Below, piece by piece: positions 22,391-34,900 of a DNA stretch of 64,000 nt (within the stretch, counting starts at the first letter, position 1; each line of letters opens with the position of its first letter). The position numbers and the translations under genes are program-made. The stretch is from Henricia sp. BOLD:AAB3569 (Eukaryota > Echinodermata > Asteroidea > Spinulosida > Echinasteridae), in contig JBBELK010000687.1 of NCBI GenBank assembly GCA_037783545.1, forward strand, positions 124,001 to 188,000, written 5' to 3'. The notes beneath the pieces are model-generated. The model saw nothing but the letters and a program-made list of their open reading frames with translations. It did not search any database and was not told the DNA's origin.

Positions 22391-24165
22391 ATTTGCCGAC
22401 GTTTGGACCACACTTTGACCAAAATCCCGTCCCAAACTGGGCCGTATCTACGACAGTCCGAAGTACTGAGCATGCGCACGAGTCAGGAGTACACCAAAGA
22501 GGTGTGTACAGACAGCCACAGGTTGCGGGAGCATCCAGGAAGCCCCAACCCCTTTTTTTCCTAAACATTGAAATTTCTCTGCAATTTCCCGGCGAAAGTC
22601 TGTCAATTTTTTAGGACAAGTGCGCAATATAGAGTGTTAGGAGCATGCAAAATTTGAAGTTCGTCGGAAAAGTTTTCGACCTCCAAATTTGCCGACGTTT
22701 GGACCACACTTTGACCAAAATCCCGTCCCAAACTGGGCCGTATCTACGACAGTCCGAAGTACTGAGCATGCGCACGAGTCAGGAGTACACCAAAGAGGTG
22801 TGTACAGACAGCCACAGGTTGCGGGAGCATCCAGGAAGCCCCAACCCCTTTTTTTCCTAAACATTGAAATTTCTCTGCAATTTCCCGGCGAAAGTCTGTC
22901 AATTTTTTAGGACAAGTGCGCAATATAGAGTGTTAGGAGCATGCAAAATTTGAAGTTCGTCGGAAAAGTTTTCGACCTCCAAATTTGCCGACGTTTGGAC
23001 CACACTTTGACCAAAATCCCGTCCCAAACTGGGCCGTATCTACGACAGTCCGAAGTACTGAGCATGCGCACGAGTCAGGAGTACACCAAAGAGGTGTGTA
23101 CAGACAGCCACAGGTTGCGGGAGCATCCAGGAAGCCCCAACCCCTTTTTTTCCTAAACATTGAAATTTCTCTGCAATTTCCCGGCGAAAGTCTGTCAATT
23201 TTTTAGGACAAGTGCGCAATATAGAGTGTTAGGAGCATGCAAAATTTGAAGTTCGTCGGAAAAGTTTTCGACCTCCAAATTTGCCGACGTTTGGACCACA
23301 CTTTGACCAAAATCCCGTCCCAAACTGGGCCGTATCTACGACAGTCCGAAGTACTGAGCATGCGCACGAGTCAGGAGTACACCAAAGAGGTGTGTACAGA
23401 CAGCCACAGGTTGCGGGAGCATCCAGGAAGCCCCAACCCCTTTTTTTCCTAAACATTGAAATTTCTCTGCAATTTCCGGCGAAAGTCTGTCAATTTTTTA
23501 GGACAAGTGCGCAATATAGAGTGTTAGGAGCATGCAAAATTTGAAGTTCGTCGGAAAAGTTTTCGACCTCCAAATTTGCCGACGTTTGGACCACACTTTG
23601 ACCAAAATCCCGTCCCAAACTGGGCCGTATCTACGACAGTCCGAAGTACTGAGCATGCGCACGAGTCAGGAGTACACCAAAGAGGTGTGTACAGACAGCC
23701 ACAGGTTGCGGGAGCATCCAGGAAGCCCCAACCCCTTTTTTTCCTAAACATTGAAATTTCTCTGCAATTTCCCGGCGAAAGTCTGTCAATTTTTTAGGAC
23801 AAGTGCGCAATATAGAGTGTTAGGAGCATGCAAAATTTGAAGTTCGTCGGAAAAGTTTTCGACCTCCAAATTTGCCGACGTTTGGACCACACTTTGACCA
23901 AAATCCCGTCCCAAACTGGGCCGTATCTACGACAGTCCGAAGTACTGAGCATGCGCACGAGTCAGGAGTACACCAAAGAGGTGTGTACAGACAGCCACAG
24001 GTTGCGGGAGCATCCAGGAAGCCCCAACCCCTTTTTTTCCTAAACATTGAAATTTCTCTGCAATTTCCCGGCGAAAGTCTGTCAATTTTTTAGGACAAGT
24101 GCGCAATATAGAGTGTTAGGAGCATGCAAAATTTGAAGTTCGTCGGAAAAGTTTTCGACCTCCAA
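22391..24165 (+). repeat. Six satellite units between SINE loci
   Basis: All units are 296 bp except one of 295 that lost a C in TTCCCGG near 23475. No gene or element is present. Confidence 0.92.
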
Positions 24166-24402
24166 ATTTGCCGACGTTTGGACCACACTTTGACCAAAAT
24201 CCCGTCCCAAACTGGGCCGTATCTACGACAGTCCGAAGTACTGAGCATGCGCACGAGTCAGGAGTACACCAAAGAGGTGTGTACAGACAGCCACAGGTTG
24301 CGGGAGCATCCAGGAAGCCCCAACCCCTTTTTTTCCTAAACATTGAAATTTCTCTGCAATTTCCCGGCGAAAGTCTGTCAATTTTTTAGGACAAGTGCGC
24401 AA

Positions 24403-24548
24403 GAAAACCCCCAGAGAAATGCCCCAGGGGAAAACCCACGCGGTCAAGTAGGGACTGCAAACCCAATCCACATACACGCCCCGGATTCGAACCCGGGACC
24501 CCAGAGGTGAAAGGCGAGGAAAGAACCCGTACGCCAACCCTACCGCCC
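24403..24548 (-). mobile_element. SINE fragment, 3' half deleted
   Basis: This 146-bp piece holds the SINE head with A box (24526-24536) and B box (24483-24493) and part of the middle region. It lacks the 3' stem-loop, tail and left target copy. The right target copy CGAGTCAGGAGT follows at 24549-24560, so it descends from the same insertion as its neighbours. It cannot be retrotransposed without its tail. Confidence 0.9.
24483..24536 (-). promoter_or_regulatory. Pol III A and B boxes retained in the SINE fragment
   Basis: Both boxes are intact at the same spacing. Minus-strand transcription, if any, would read into the satellite at 24402. Confidence 0.7.
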
Positions 24549-24560
24549 CGAGTCAGGAGT
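24549..24560 (+). repeat. Right target-site copy at the SINE fragment
   Basis: CGAGTCAGGAGT follows the SINE head exactly as at the other two loci. The left copy is lost in the deletion. Confidence 0.88.
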
Positions 24561-24757
24561 ACACCAAAGAGGTGTGTACAGACAGCCACAGGTTGCGGGA
24601 GCATCCAGGGAAGCCCCAACCCCTTTTTTTCCTAAACATTGAAATTTCTCTGCAATTTCCCGGCGAAAGTCTGTCAATTTTTTAGGACAAGTGCGAAATA
24701 TAGAGTGTTAGGAGCATGCAAAATTTGAAGTTCGTCGGAAAAGTTTTCGACCTCCAA

Positions 24758-25349
24758 ATTTGCCGACGTTTGGACCACACTTTGACCAAAATCCCGTCCC
24801 AAACTGGGCCGTATCTACGACAGTCCGAAGTACTGAGCATGCGCACGAGTCAGGAGTACACCAAAGAGGTGTGTACAGACAGCCACAGGTTGCGGGAGCA
24901 TCCAGGAAGCCCCAACCCCTTTTTTTCCTAAACATTGAAATTTCTCTGCAATTTCCCGGCGAAAGTCTGTCAATTTTTTAGGACAAGTGCGCAATATAGA
25001 GTGTTAGGAGCATGCAAAATTTGAAGTTCGTCGGAAAAGTTTTCGACCTCCAAATTTGCCGACGTTTGGACCACACTTTGACCAAAATCCCGTCCCAAAC
25101 TGGGCCGTATCTACGACAGTCTGAAGTACTGAGCATGCGCACGAGTCAGGAGTACACCAAAGAGGTGTGTACAGACAGCCACAGGTTGCGGGAGCATCCA
25201 GGAAGCCCCAACCCCTTTTTTTCCTAAACATTGAAATTTCTCTGCAATTTCCCAGCGAAAGTCTGTAAATTTTTTAGGACAAGTGCGCAATATAGAGTGT
25301 TAGGAGCATGCAAAATTTGAAGTTCGTCGGAAAAGTTTTCGACCTCCAA
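24758..25349 (+). repeat. Two satellite units before the single SINE
   Basis: Both units are 296 bp. The second carries three substitutions, C>T at 25122, G>A at 25254 and C>A at 25267, more than almost any other unit. Confidence 0.92.
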
Positions 25350-25437
25350 ATTTGCCGACGTTTGGACCACACTTTGACCAAAATCCCGTCCCAAACTGGG
25401 CCGTATCTACGACAGTCCGAAGTACTGAGCATGCGCA

Positions 25438-25449
25438 CGAGTCAGGAGT
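25438..25449 (+). repeat. Target-site duplication, left copy (single SINE)
   Basis: CGAGTCAGGAGT, repeated at 25735-25746. Confidence 0.9.
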
Positions 25450-25463
25450 TGTTGTTGTTGTTG
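25450..25463 (-). repeat. (CAA)n SINE tail, single copy
   Basis: Fourteen bases of TTG repeat on the plus strand, the same length as copy A. Confidence 0.85.
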
Positions 25464-25471
25464 TATATTTT

Positions 25472-25506
25472 ATGGCATCTTCGGCAACTAAGGCCCTTTA
25501 TGCCAT
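25472..25506 (-). other. SINE 3' stem-loop
   Basis: ATGGCAT and ATGCCAT form a 7-bp perfect stem around a 21-base loop just inside the tail. Known SINE/LINE pairs use such 3' structures for reverse-transcriptase recognition; that role is inferred here. Confidence 0.5.
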
Positions 25507-25668
25507 CAACTATACGGTTTTAGCTTTAACTATACTATATTATCAACTTGAGATGACGAAGAAGGAGTTGCAGTTTTAGAAGTGGGAGGAAAACCCCCAG
25601 AGAAATGCCCCAGGGGAAAACCCACGCGGTCAAGTAGGGACTGCAAACCCAATCCACATACACGCCCC

Positions 25669-25722
25669 GGATTCGAACCCGGGACCCCAGAGGTGAAAGG
25701 CGAGGAAAGAACCCGTACGCCA
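25669..25722 (-). promoter_or_regulatory. Internal pol III promoter (A and B boxes), single SINE
   Basis: Minus-strand TGGCGTACGGG and GGTTCGAATCC, starts 43 bases apart, identical to the other copies. Confidence 0.8.
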
Positions 25723-25734
25723 ACCCTACCGCCC

Positions 25735-25746
25735 CGAGTCAGGAGT
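25735..25746 (+). repeat. Target-site duplication, right copy (single SINE)
   Basis: CGAGTCAGGAGT, identical to 25438-25449, followed by ACACC. Confidence 0.9.
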
Positions 25747-25942
25747 ACACCAAAGAGGTGTGTACAGACAGCCACAGGTTGCGGGAGCATCCAGGAAGCC
25801 CCAACCCCTTTTTTTCCTAAACATTGAAATTTCTCTGCAATTTCCCGGCGAAAGTCTGTCAATTTTTTAGAACAAGTGCGCAATATAGAGTGTTAGGAGC
25901 ATGCAAAATTTGAAGTTCGTCGGAAAAGTTTTCGACCTCCAA

Positions 25943-28900
25943 ATTTGCCGACGTTTGGACCACACTTTGACCAAAATCCCGTCCCAAACTGGGCCGTATC
26001 TACGACAGTCCGAAGTACTGAGCATGCGCACGAGTCAGGAGTACACCAAAGAGGTGTGTACAGACAGCCACAGGTTGCGGGAGCATCCAGGAAGCCCCAA
26101 CCCCTTTTTTTCCTAAACATTGAAATTTCTCTGCAATTTCCCGGCGAAAGTCTGTCAATTTTTTAGGACAAGTGCGCAATATAGAGTGTTAGGAGCATGC
26201 AAAATTTGAAGTTCGTCGGAAAAGTTTTCGACCTCCAAATTTGCCGACGTTTGGACCACACTTTGACCAAAATCCCGTCCCAAACTGGGCCGTATCTACG
26301 ACAGTCCGAAGTACTGAGCATGCGCACGAGTCAGGAGTACACCAAAGAGGTGTGTACAGACAGCCACAGGTTGCGGGAGCATCCAGGAAGCCCCAACCCC
26401 TTTTTTTCCTAAACATTGAAATTTCTCTGCAATTTCCCGGCGAAAGTCTGTCAATTTTTTAGGACAAGTGCGCAATATAGAGTGTTAGGAGCATGCAAAA
26501 TTTGAAGTTCGTCGGAAAAGTTTTCGACCTCCAAATTTGCCGACGTTTGGACCACACTTTGACCAAAATCCCGTCCCAAACTGGGCCGTATCTACGACAG
26601 TCCGAAGTACTGAGCATGCGCACGAGTCAGGAGTACACCAAAGAGGTGTGTACAGACAGCCACAGGTTGCGGGAGCATCCAGGAAGCCCCAACCCCTTTT
26701 TTTCCTAAACATTGAAATTTCTCTGCAATTTCCCGGCGAAAGTCTGTCAATTTTTTAGGACAAGTGCGCAATATAGAGTGTTAGGAGCATGCAAAATTTG
26801 AAGTTCGTCGGAAAAGTTTTCGACCTCCAAATTTGCCGACGTTTGGACCACACTTTGACCAAAATCCCGTCCCAAACTGGGCCGTATCTACGACAGTCCG
26901 AAGTACTGAGCATGCGCACGAGTCAGGAGTACACCAAAGAGGTGTGTACAGACAGCCACAGGTTGCGGGAGCATCCAGGAAGCCCCAACCCCTTTTTTTC
27001 CTAAACATTGAAATTTCTCTGCAATTTCCCGGCGAAAGTCTGTCAATTTTTTAGGACAAGTGCGCAATATAGAGTGTTAGGAGCATGCAAAATTTGAAGT
27101 TCGTCGGAAAAGTTTTCGACCTCCAAATTTGCCGACGTTTGGACCACACTTTGACCAAAATCCCGTCCCAAACTGGGCCGTATCTACGACAGTCCGAAGT
27201 ACTGAGCATGCGCACGAGTCAGGAGTACACCAAAGAGGTGTGTACAGACAGCCACAGGTTGCGGGAGCATCCAGGAAGCCCCAACCCCTTTTTTTCCTAA
27301 ACATTGAAATTTCTCTGCAATTTCCCGGCGAAAGTCTGTCAATTTTTTAGGACAAGTGCGCAATATAGAGTGTTAGGAGCATGCAAAATTTGAAGTTCGT
27401 CGGAAAAGTTTTCGACCTCCAAATTTGCCGACGTTTGGACCACACTTTGACCAAAATCCCGTCCCAAACTGGGCCGTATCTACGACAGTCCGAAGTACTG
27501 AGCATGCGCACGAGTCAGGAGTACACCAAAGAGGTGTGTACAGACAGCCACAGGTTGCGGGAGCATCCAGGAAGCCCCAACCCCTTTTTTTCCTAAACAT
27601 TGAAATTTCTCTGCAATTTCCCGGCGAAAGTCTGTCAATTTTTTAGGACAAGTGCGCAATATAGAGTGTTAGGAGCATGCAAAATTTGAAGTTCGTCGGA
27701 AAAGTTTTCGACCTCCAAATTTGCCGACGTTTGGACCACACTTTGACCAAAATCCCGTCCCAAACTGGGCCGTATCTACGACAGTCCGAAGTACTGAGCA
27801 TGCGCACGAGTCAGGAGTACACCAAAGAGGTGTGTACAGACAGCCACAGGTTGCGGGAGCATCCAGGAAGCCCCAACCCCTTTTTTTCCTAAACATTGAA
27901 ATTTCTCTGCAATTTCCCGGCGAAAGTCTGTCAATTTTTTAGGACAAGTGCGCAATATAGAGTGTTAGGAGCATGCAAAATTTGAAGTTCGTCGGAAAAG
28001 TTTTCGACCTCCAAATTTGCCGACGTTTGGACCACACTTTGACCAAAATCCCGTCCCAAACTGGGCCGTATCTACGACAGTCCGAAGTACTGAGCATGCG
28101 CACGAGTCAGGAGTACACCAAAGAGGTGTGTACAGACAGCCACAGGTTGCGGGAGCATCCAGGAAGCCCCAACCCCTTTTTTTCCTAAACATTGAAATTT
28201 CTCTGCAATTTCCCGGCGAAAGTCTGTCAATTTTTTAGGACAAGTGCGCAATATAGAGTGTTAGGAGCATGCAAAATTTGAAGTTCGTCGGAAAAGTTTT
28301 CGACCTCCAAATTTGCCGACGTTTGGACCACACTTTGACCAAAATCCCGTCCCAAACTGGGCCGTATCTACGACAGTCCGAAGTACTGAGCATGCGCACG
28401 AGTCAGGAGTACACCAAAGAGGTGTGTACAGACAGCCACAGGTTGCGGGAGCATCCAGGAAGCCCCAACCCCTTTTTTTCCTAAACATTGAAATTTCTCT
28501 GCAATTTCCCGGCGAAAGTCTGTCAATTTTTTAGGACAAGTGCGCAATATAGAGTGTTAGGAGCATGCAAAATTTGAAGTTCGTCGGAAAAGTTTTCGAC
28601 CTCCAAATTTGCCGACGTTTGGACCACACTTTGACCAAAATCCCGTCCCAAACTGGGCCGTATCTACGACAGTCCGAAGTACTGAGCATGCGCACGAGTC
28701 AGGAGTACACCAAAGAGGTGTGTACAGACAGCCACAGGTTGCGGGAGCATCCAGGAAGCCCCAACCCCTTTTTTTCCTAAACATTGAAATTTCTCTGCAA
28801 TTTCCCGGCGAAAGTCTGTCAATTTTTTAGGACAAGTGCGCAATATAGAGTGTTAGGAGCATGCAAAATTTGAAGTTCGTCGGAAAAGTTTTCGACCTCC

Positions 28901-31900
28901 AAATTTGCCGACGTTTGGACCACACTTTGACCAAAATCCCGTCCCAAACTGGGCCGTATCTACGACAGTCCGAAGTACTGAGCATGCGCACGAGTCAGGA
29001 GTACACCAAAGAGGTGTGTACAGACAGCCACAGGTTGCGGGAGCATCCAGGAAGCCCCAACCCCTTTTTTTCCTAAACATTGAAATTTCTCTGCAATTTC
29101 CCGGCGAAAGTCTGTCAATTTTTTAGGACAAGTGCGCAATATAGAGTGTTAGGAGCATGCAAAATTTGAAGTTCGTCGGAAAAGTTTTCGACCTCCAAAT
29201 TTGCCGACGTTTGGACCACACTTTGACCAAAATCCCGTCCCAAACTGGGCCGTATCTACGACAGTCCGAAGTACTGAGCATGCGCACGAGTCAGGAGTAC
29301 ACCAAAGAGGTGTGTACAGACAGCCACAGGTTGCGGGAGCATCCAGGAAGCCCCAACCCCTTTTTTTCCTAAACATTGAAATTTCTCTGCAATTTCCCGG
29401 CGAAAGTCTGTCAATTTTTTAGGACAAGTGCGCAATATAGAGTGTTAGGAGCATGCAAAATTTGAAGTTCGTCGGAAAAGTTTTCGACCTCCAAATTTGC
29501 CGACGTTTGGACCACACTTTGACCAAAATCCCGTCCCAAACTGGGCCGTATCTACGACAGTCCGAAGTACTGAGCATGCGCACGAGTCAGGAGTACACCA
29601 AAGAGGTGTGTACAGACAGCCACAGGTTGCGGGAGCATCCAGGAAGCCCCAACCCCTTTTTTTCCTAAACATTGAAATTTCTCTGCAATTTCCCGGCGAA
29701 AGTCTGTCAATTTTTTAGGACAAGTGCGCAATATAGAGTGTTAGGAGCATGCAAAATTTGAAGTTCGTCGGAAAAGTTTTCGACCTCCAAATTTGCCGAC
29801 GTTTGGACCACACTTTGACCAAAATCCCGTCCCAAACTGGGCCGTATCTACGACAGTCCGAAGTACTGAGCATGCGCACGAGTCAGGAGTACACCAAAGA
29901 GGTGTGTACAGACAGCCACAGGTTGCGGGAGCATCCAGGAAGCCCCAACCCCTTTTTTTCCTAAACATTGAAATTTCTCTGCAATTTCCCGGCGAAAGTC
30001 TGTCAATTTTTTAGGACAAGTGCGCAATATAGAGTGTTAGGAGCATGCAAAATTTGAAGTTCGTCGGAAAAGTTTTCGACCTCCAAATTTGCCGACGTTT
30101 GGACCACACTTTGACCAAAATCCCGTCCCAAACTGGGCCGTATCTACGACAGTCCGAAGTACTGAGCATGCGCACGAGTCAGGAGTACACCAAAGAGGTG
30201 TGTACAGACAGCCACAGGTTGCGGGAGCATCCAGGAAGCCCCAACCCCTTTTTTTCCTAAACATTGAAATTTCTCTGCAATTTCCCGGCGAAAGTCTGTC
30301 AATTTTTTAGGACAAGTGCGCAATATAGAGTGTTAGGAGCATGCAAAATTTGAAGTTCGTCGGAAAAGTTTTCGACCTCCAAATTTGCCGACGTTTGGAC
30401 CACACTTTGACCAAAATCCCGTCCCAAACTGGGCCGTATCTACGACAGTCCGAAGTACTGAGCATGCGCACGAGTCAGGAGTACACCAAAGAGGTGTGTA
30501 CAGACAGCCACAGGTTGCGGGAGCATCCAGGAAGCCCCAACCCCTTTTTTTCCTAAACATTGAAATTTCTCTGCAATTTCCCGGCGAAAGTCTGTCAATT
30601 TTTTAGGACAAGTGCGCAATATAGAGTGTTAGGAGCATGCAAAATTTGAAGTTCGTCGGAAAAGTTTTCGACCTCCAAATTTGCCGACGTTTGGACCACA
30701 CTTTGACCAAAATCCCGTCCCAAACTGGGCCGTATCTACGACAGTCCGAAGTACTGAGCATGCGCACGAGTCAGGAGTACACCAAAGAGGTGTGTACAGA
30801 CAGCCACAGGTTGCGGGAGCATCCAGGAAGCCCCAACCCCTTTTTTTCCTAAACATTGAAATTTCTCTGCAATTTCCCGGCGAAAGTCTGTCAATTTTTT
30901 AGGACAAGTGCGCAATATAGAGTGTTAGGAGCATGCAAAATTTGAAGTTCGTCGGAAAAGTTTTCGACCTCCAAATTTGCCGACGTTTGGACCACACTTT
31001 GACCAAAATCCCGTCCCAAACTGGGCCGTATCTACGACAGTCCGAAGTACTGAGCATGCGCACGAGTCAGGAGTACACCAAAGAGGTGTGTACAGACAGC
31101 CACAGGTTGCGGGAGCATCCAGGAAGCCCCAACCCCTTTTTTTCCTAAACATTGAAATTTCTCTGCAATTTCCCGGCGAAAGTCTGTCAATTTTTTAGGA
31201 CAAGTGCGCAATATAGAGTGTTAGGAGCATGCAAAATTTGAAGTTCGTCGGAAAAGTTTTCGACCTCCAAATTTGCCGACGTTTGGACCACACTTTGACC
31301 AAAATCCCGTCCCAAACTGGGCCGTATCTACGACAGTCCGAAGTACTGAGCATGCGCACGAGTCAGGAGTACACCAAAGAGGTGTGTACAGACAGCCACA
31401 GGTTGCGGGAGCATCCAGGAAGCCCCAACCCCTTTTTTTCCTAAACATTGAAATTTCTCTGCAATTTCCCGGCGAAAGTCTGTCAATTTTTTAGGACAAG
31501 TGCGCAATATAGAGTGTTAGGAGCATGCAAAATTTGAAGTTCGTCGGAAAAGTTTTCGACCTCCAAATTTGCCGACGTTTGGACCACACTTTGACCAAAA
31601 TCCCGTCCCAAACTGGGCCGTATCTACGACAGTCCGAAGTACTGAGCATGCGCACGAGTCAGGAGTACACCAAAGAGGTGTGTACAGACAGCCACAGGTT
31701 GCGGGAGCATCCAGGAAGCCCCAACCCCTTTTTTTCCTAAACATTGAAATTTCTCTGCAATTTCCCGGCGAAAGTCTGTCAATTTTTTAGGACAAGTGCG
31801 CAATATAGAGTGTTAGGAGCATGCAAAATTTGAAGTTCGTCGGAAAAGTTTTCGACCTCCAAATTTGCCGACGTTTGGACCACACTTTGACCAAAATCCC

Positions 31901-34900
31901 GTCCCAAACTGGGCCGTATCTACGACAGTCCGAAGTACTGAGCATGCGCACGAGTCAGGAGTACACCAAAGAGGTGTGTACAGACAGCCACAGGTTGCGG
32001 GAGCATCCAGGAAGCCCCAACCCCTTTTTTTCCTAAACATTGAAATTTCTCTGCAATTTCCCGGCGAAAGTCTGTCAATTTTTTAGGACAAGTGCGCAAT
32101 ATAGAGTGTTAGGAGCATGCAAAATTTGAAGTTCGTCGGAAAAGTTTTCGACCTCCAAATTTGCCGACGTTTGGACCACACTTTGACCAAAATCCCGTCC
32201 CAAACTGGGCCGTATCTACGACAGTCCGAAGTACTGAGCATGCGCACGAGTCAGGAGTACACCAAAGAGGTGTGTACAGACAGCCACAGGTTGCGGGAGC
32301 ATCCAGGAAGCCCCAACCCCTTTTTTTCCTAAACATTGAAATTTCTCTGCAATTTCCCGGCGAAAGTCTGTCAATTTTTTAGGACAAGTGCGCAATATAG
32401 AGTGTTAGGAGCATGCAAAATTTGAAGTTCGTCGGAAAAGTTTTCGACCTCCAAATTTGCCGACGTTTGGACCACACTTTGACCAAAATCCCGTCCCAAA
32501 CTGGGCCGTATCTACGACAGTCCGAAGTACTGAGCATGCGCACGAGTCAGGAGTACACCAAAGAGGTGTGTACAGACAGCCACAGGTTGCGGGAGCATCC
32601 AGGAAGCCCCAACCCCTTTTTTTCCTAAACATTGAAATTTCTCTGCAATTTCCCGGCGAAAGTCTGTCAATTTTTTAGGACAAGTGCGCAATATAGAGTG
32701 TTAGGAGCATGCAAAATTTGAAGTTCGTCGGAAAAGTTTTCGACCTCCAAATTTGCCGACGTTTGGACCACACTTTGACCAAAATCCCGTCCCAAACTGG
32801 GCCGTATCTACGACAGTCCGAAGTACTGAGCATGCGCACGAGTCAGGAGTACACCAAAGAGGTGTGTACAGACAGCCACAGGTTGCGGGAGCATCCAGGA
32901 AGCCCCAACCCCTTTTTTTCCTAAACATTGAAATTTCTCTGCAATTTCCCGGCGAAAGTCTGTCAATTTTTTAGGACAAGTGCGCAATATAGAGTGTTAG
33001 GAGCATGCAAAATTTGAAGTTCGTCGGAAAAGTTTTCGACCTCCAAATTTGCCGACGTTTGGACCACACTTTGACCAAAATCCCGTCCCAAACTGGGCCG
33101 TATCTACGACAGTCCGAAGTACTGAGCATGCGCACGAGTCAGGAGTACACCAAAGAGGTGTGTACAGACAGCCACAGGTTGCGGGAGCATCCAGGAAGCC
33201 CCAACCCCTTTTTTTCCTAAACATTGAAATTTCTCTGCAATTTCCCGGCGAAAGTCTGTCAATTTTTTAGGACAAGTGCGCAATATAGAGTGTTAGGAGC
33301 ATGCAAAATTTGAAGTTCGTCGGAAAAGTTTTCGACCTCCAAATTTGCCGACGTTTGGACCACACTTTGACCAAAATCCCGTCCCAAACTGGGCCGTATC
33401 TACGACAGTCCGAAGTACTGAGCATGCGCACGAGTCAGGAGTACACCAAAGAGGTGTGTACAGACAGCCACAGGTTGCGGGAGCATCCAGGAAGCCCCAA
33501 CCCCTTTTTTTCCTAAACATTGAAATTTCTCTGCAATTTCCCGGCGAAAGTCTGTCAATTTTTTAGGACAAGTGCGCAATATAGAGTGTTAGGAGCATGC
33601 AAAATTTGAAGTTCGTCGGAAAAGTTTTCGACCTCCAAATTTGCCGACGTTTGGACCACACTTTGACCAAAATCCCGTCCCAAACTGGGCCGTATCTACG
33701 ACAGTCCGAAGTACTGAGCATGCGCACGAGTCAGGAGTACACCAAAGAGGTGTGTACAGACAGCCACAGGTTGCGGGAGCATCCAGGAAGCCCCAACCCC
33801 TTTTTTTCCTAAACATTGAAATTTCTCTGCAATTTCCCGGCGAAAGTCTGTCAATTTTTTAGGACAAGTGCGCAATATAGAGTGTTAGGAGCATGCAAAA
33901 TTTGAAGTTCGTCGGAAAAGTTTTCGACCTCCAAATTTGCCGACGTTTGGACCACACTTTGACCAAAATCCCGTCCCAAACTGGGCCGTATCTACGACAG
34001 TCCGAAGTACTGAGCATGCGCACGAGTCAGGAGTACACCAAAGAGGTGTGTACAGACAGCCACAGGTTGCGGGAGCATCCAGGAAGCCCCAACCCCTTTT
34101 TTTCCTAAACATTGAAATTTCTCTGCAATTTCCCGGCGAAAGTCTGTCAATTTTTTAGGACAAGTGCGCAATATAGAGTGTTAGGAGCATGCAAAATTTG
34201 AAGTTCGTCGGAAAAGTTTTCGACCTCCAAATTTGCCGACGTTTGGACCACACTTTGACCAAAATCCCGTCCCAAACTGGGCCGTATCTACGACAGTCCG
34301 AAGTACTGAGCATGCGCACGAGTCAGGAGTACACCAAAGAGGTGTGTACAGACAGCCACAGGTTGCGGGAGCATCCAGGAAGCCCCAACCCCTTTTTTTC
34401 CTAAACATTGAAATTTCTCTGCAATTTCCCGGCGAAAGTCTGTCAATTTTTTAGGACAAGTGCGCAATATAGAGTGTTAGGAGCATGCAAAATTTGAAGT
34501 TCGTCGGAAAAGTTTTCGACCTCCAAATTTGCCGACGTTTGGACCACACTTTGACCAAAATCCCGTCCCAAACTGGGCCGTATCTACGACAGTCCGAAGT
34601 ACTGAGCATGCGCACGAGTCAGGAGTACACCAAAGAGGTGTGTACAGACAGCCACAGGTTGCGGGAGCATCCAGGAAGCCCCAACCCCTTTTTTTCCTAA
34701 ACATTGAAATTTCTCTGCAATTTCCCGGCGAAAGTCTGTCAATTTTTTAGGACAAGTGCGCAATATAGAGTGTTAGGAGCATGCAAAATTTGAAGTTCGT
34801 CGGAAAAGTTTTCGACCTCCAAATTTGCCGACGTTTGGACCACACTTTGACCAAAATCCCGTCCCAAACTGGGCCGTATCTACGACAGTCCGAAGTACTG

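Larger units (their letters stand above)
24166..24757 (+). repeat. Chimeric satellite-SINE unit
   Basis: Satellite positions 1-237 (to GCGCAA at 24402) join an internal SINE point, and the satellite resumes at unit position 89 at 24549. Relative to two monomers plus a full SINE insertion, about 298 bp are missing: 159 bp of satellite and 139 bp of the SINE 3' part. The unit also has an extra G near 24610 and, beyond the join, C>A at 24696. The net length is 592, exactly two monomers. Confidence 0.9.
25450..25734 (-). mobile_element. tRNA-derived SINE, full-length single copy
   Basis: This is the clearest example of the element: 285 bp on the minus strand, flanked by 12-bp target copies. From its 5' end (right) it has the head GGGCGGTAGGG, A box at 25712-25722, B box at 25669-25679, a middle region at 25582-25625 bounded by GTGGG and CCCAC, a variable AT-rich linker, a 3' stem-loop (ATGGCAT 25472-25478 with ATGCCAT 25500-25506) and a (CAA)n tail at 25450-25463. 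Conserved 3' stem-loops are often shared with the partner LINE; no such LINE is in the window. Its left part is of copy A type and its head of copy B type. Confidence 0.92.
25350..25942 (+). repeat. Satellite monomer split by a single SINE
   Basis: This 593-bp unit is a 296-bp monomer plus a 285-bp SINE and a 12-bp target duplication, interrupted at the same point as the dimer locus. It also has G>A at 25871. Confidence 0.95.

Noticed and set aside
25669..25734. A functional tRNA gene on the minus strand
   Set aside because: A and B boxes and most of the T arm are present, but the acceptor ends do not pair and the sequence continues into a SINE body with a CAA tail and target duplications.
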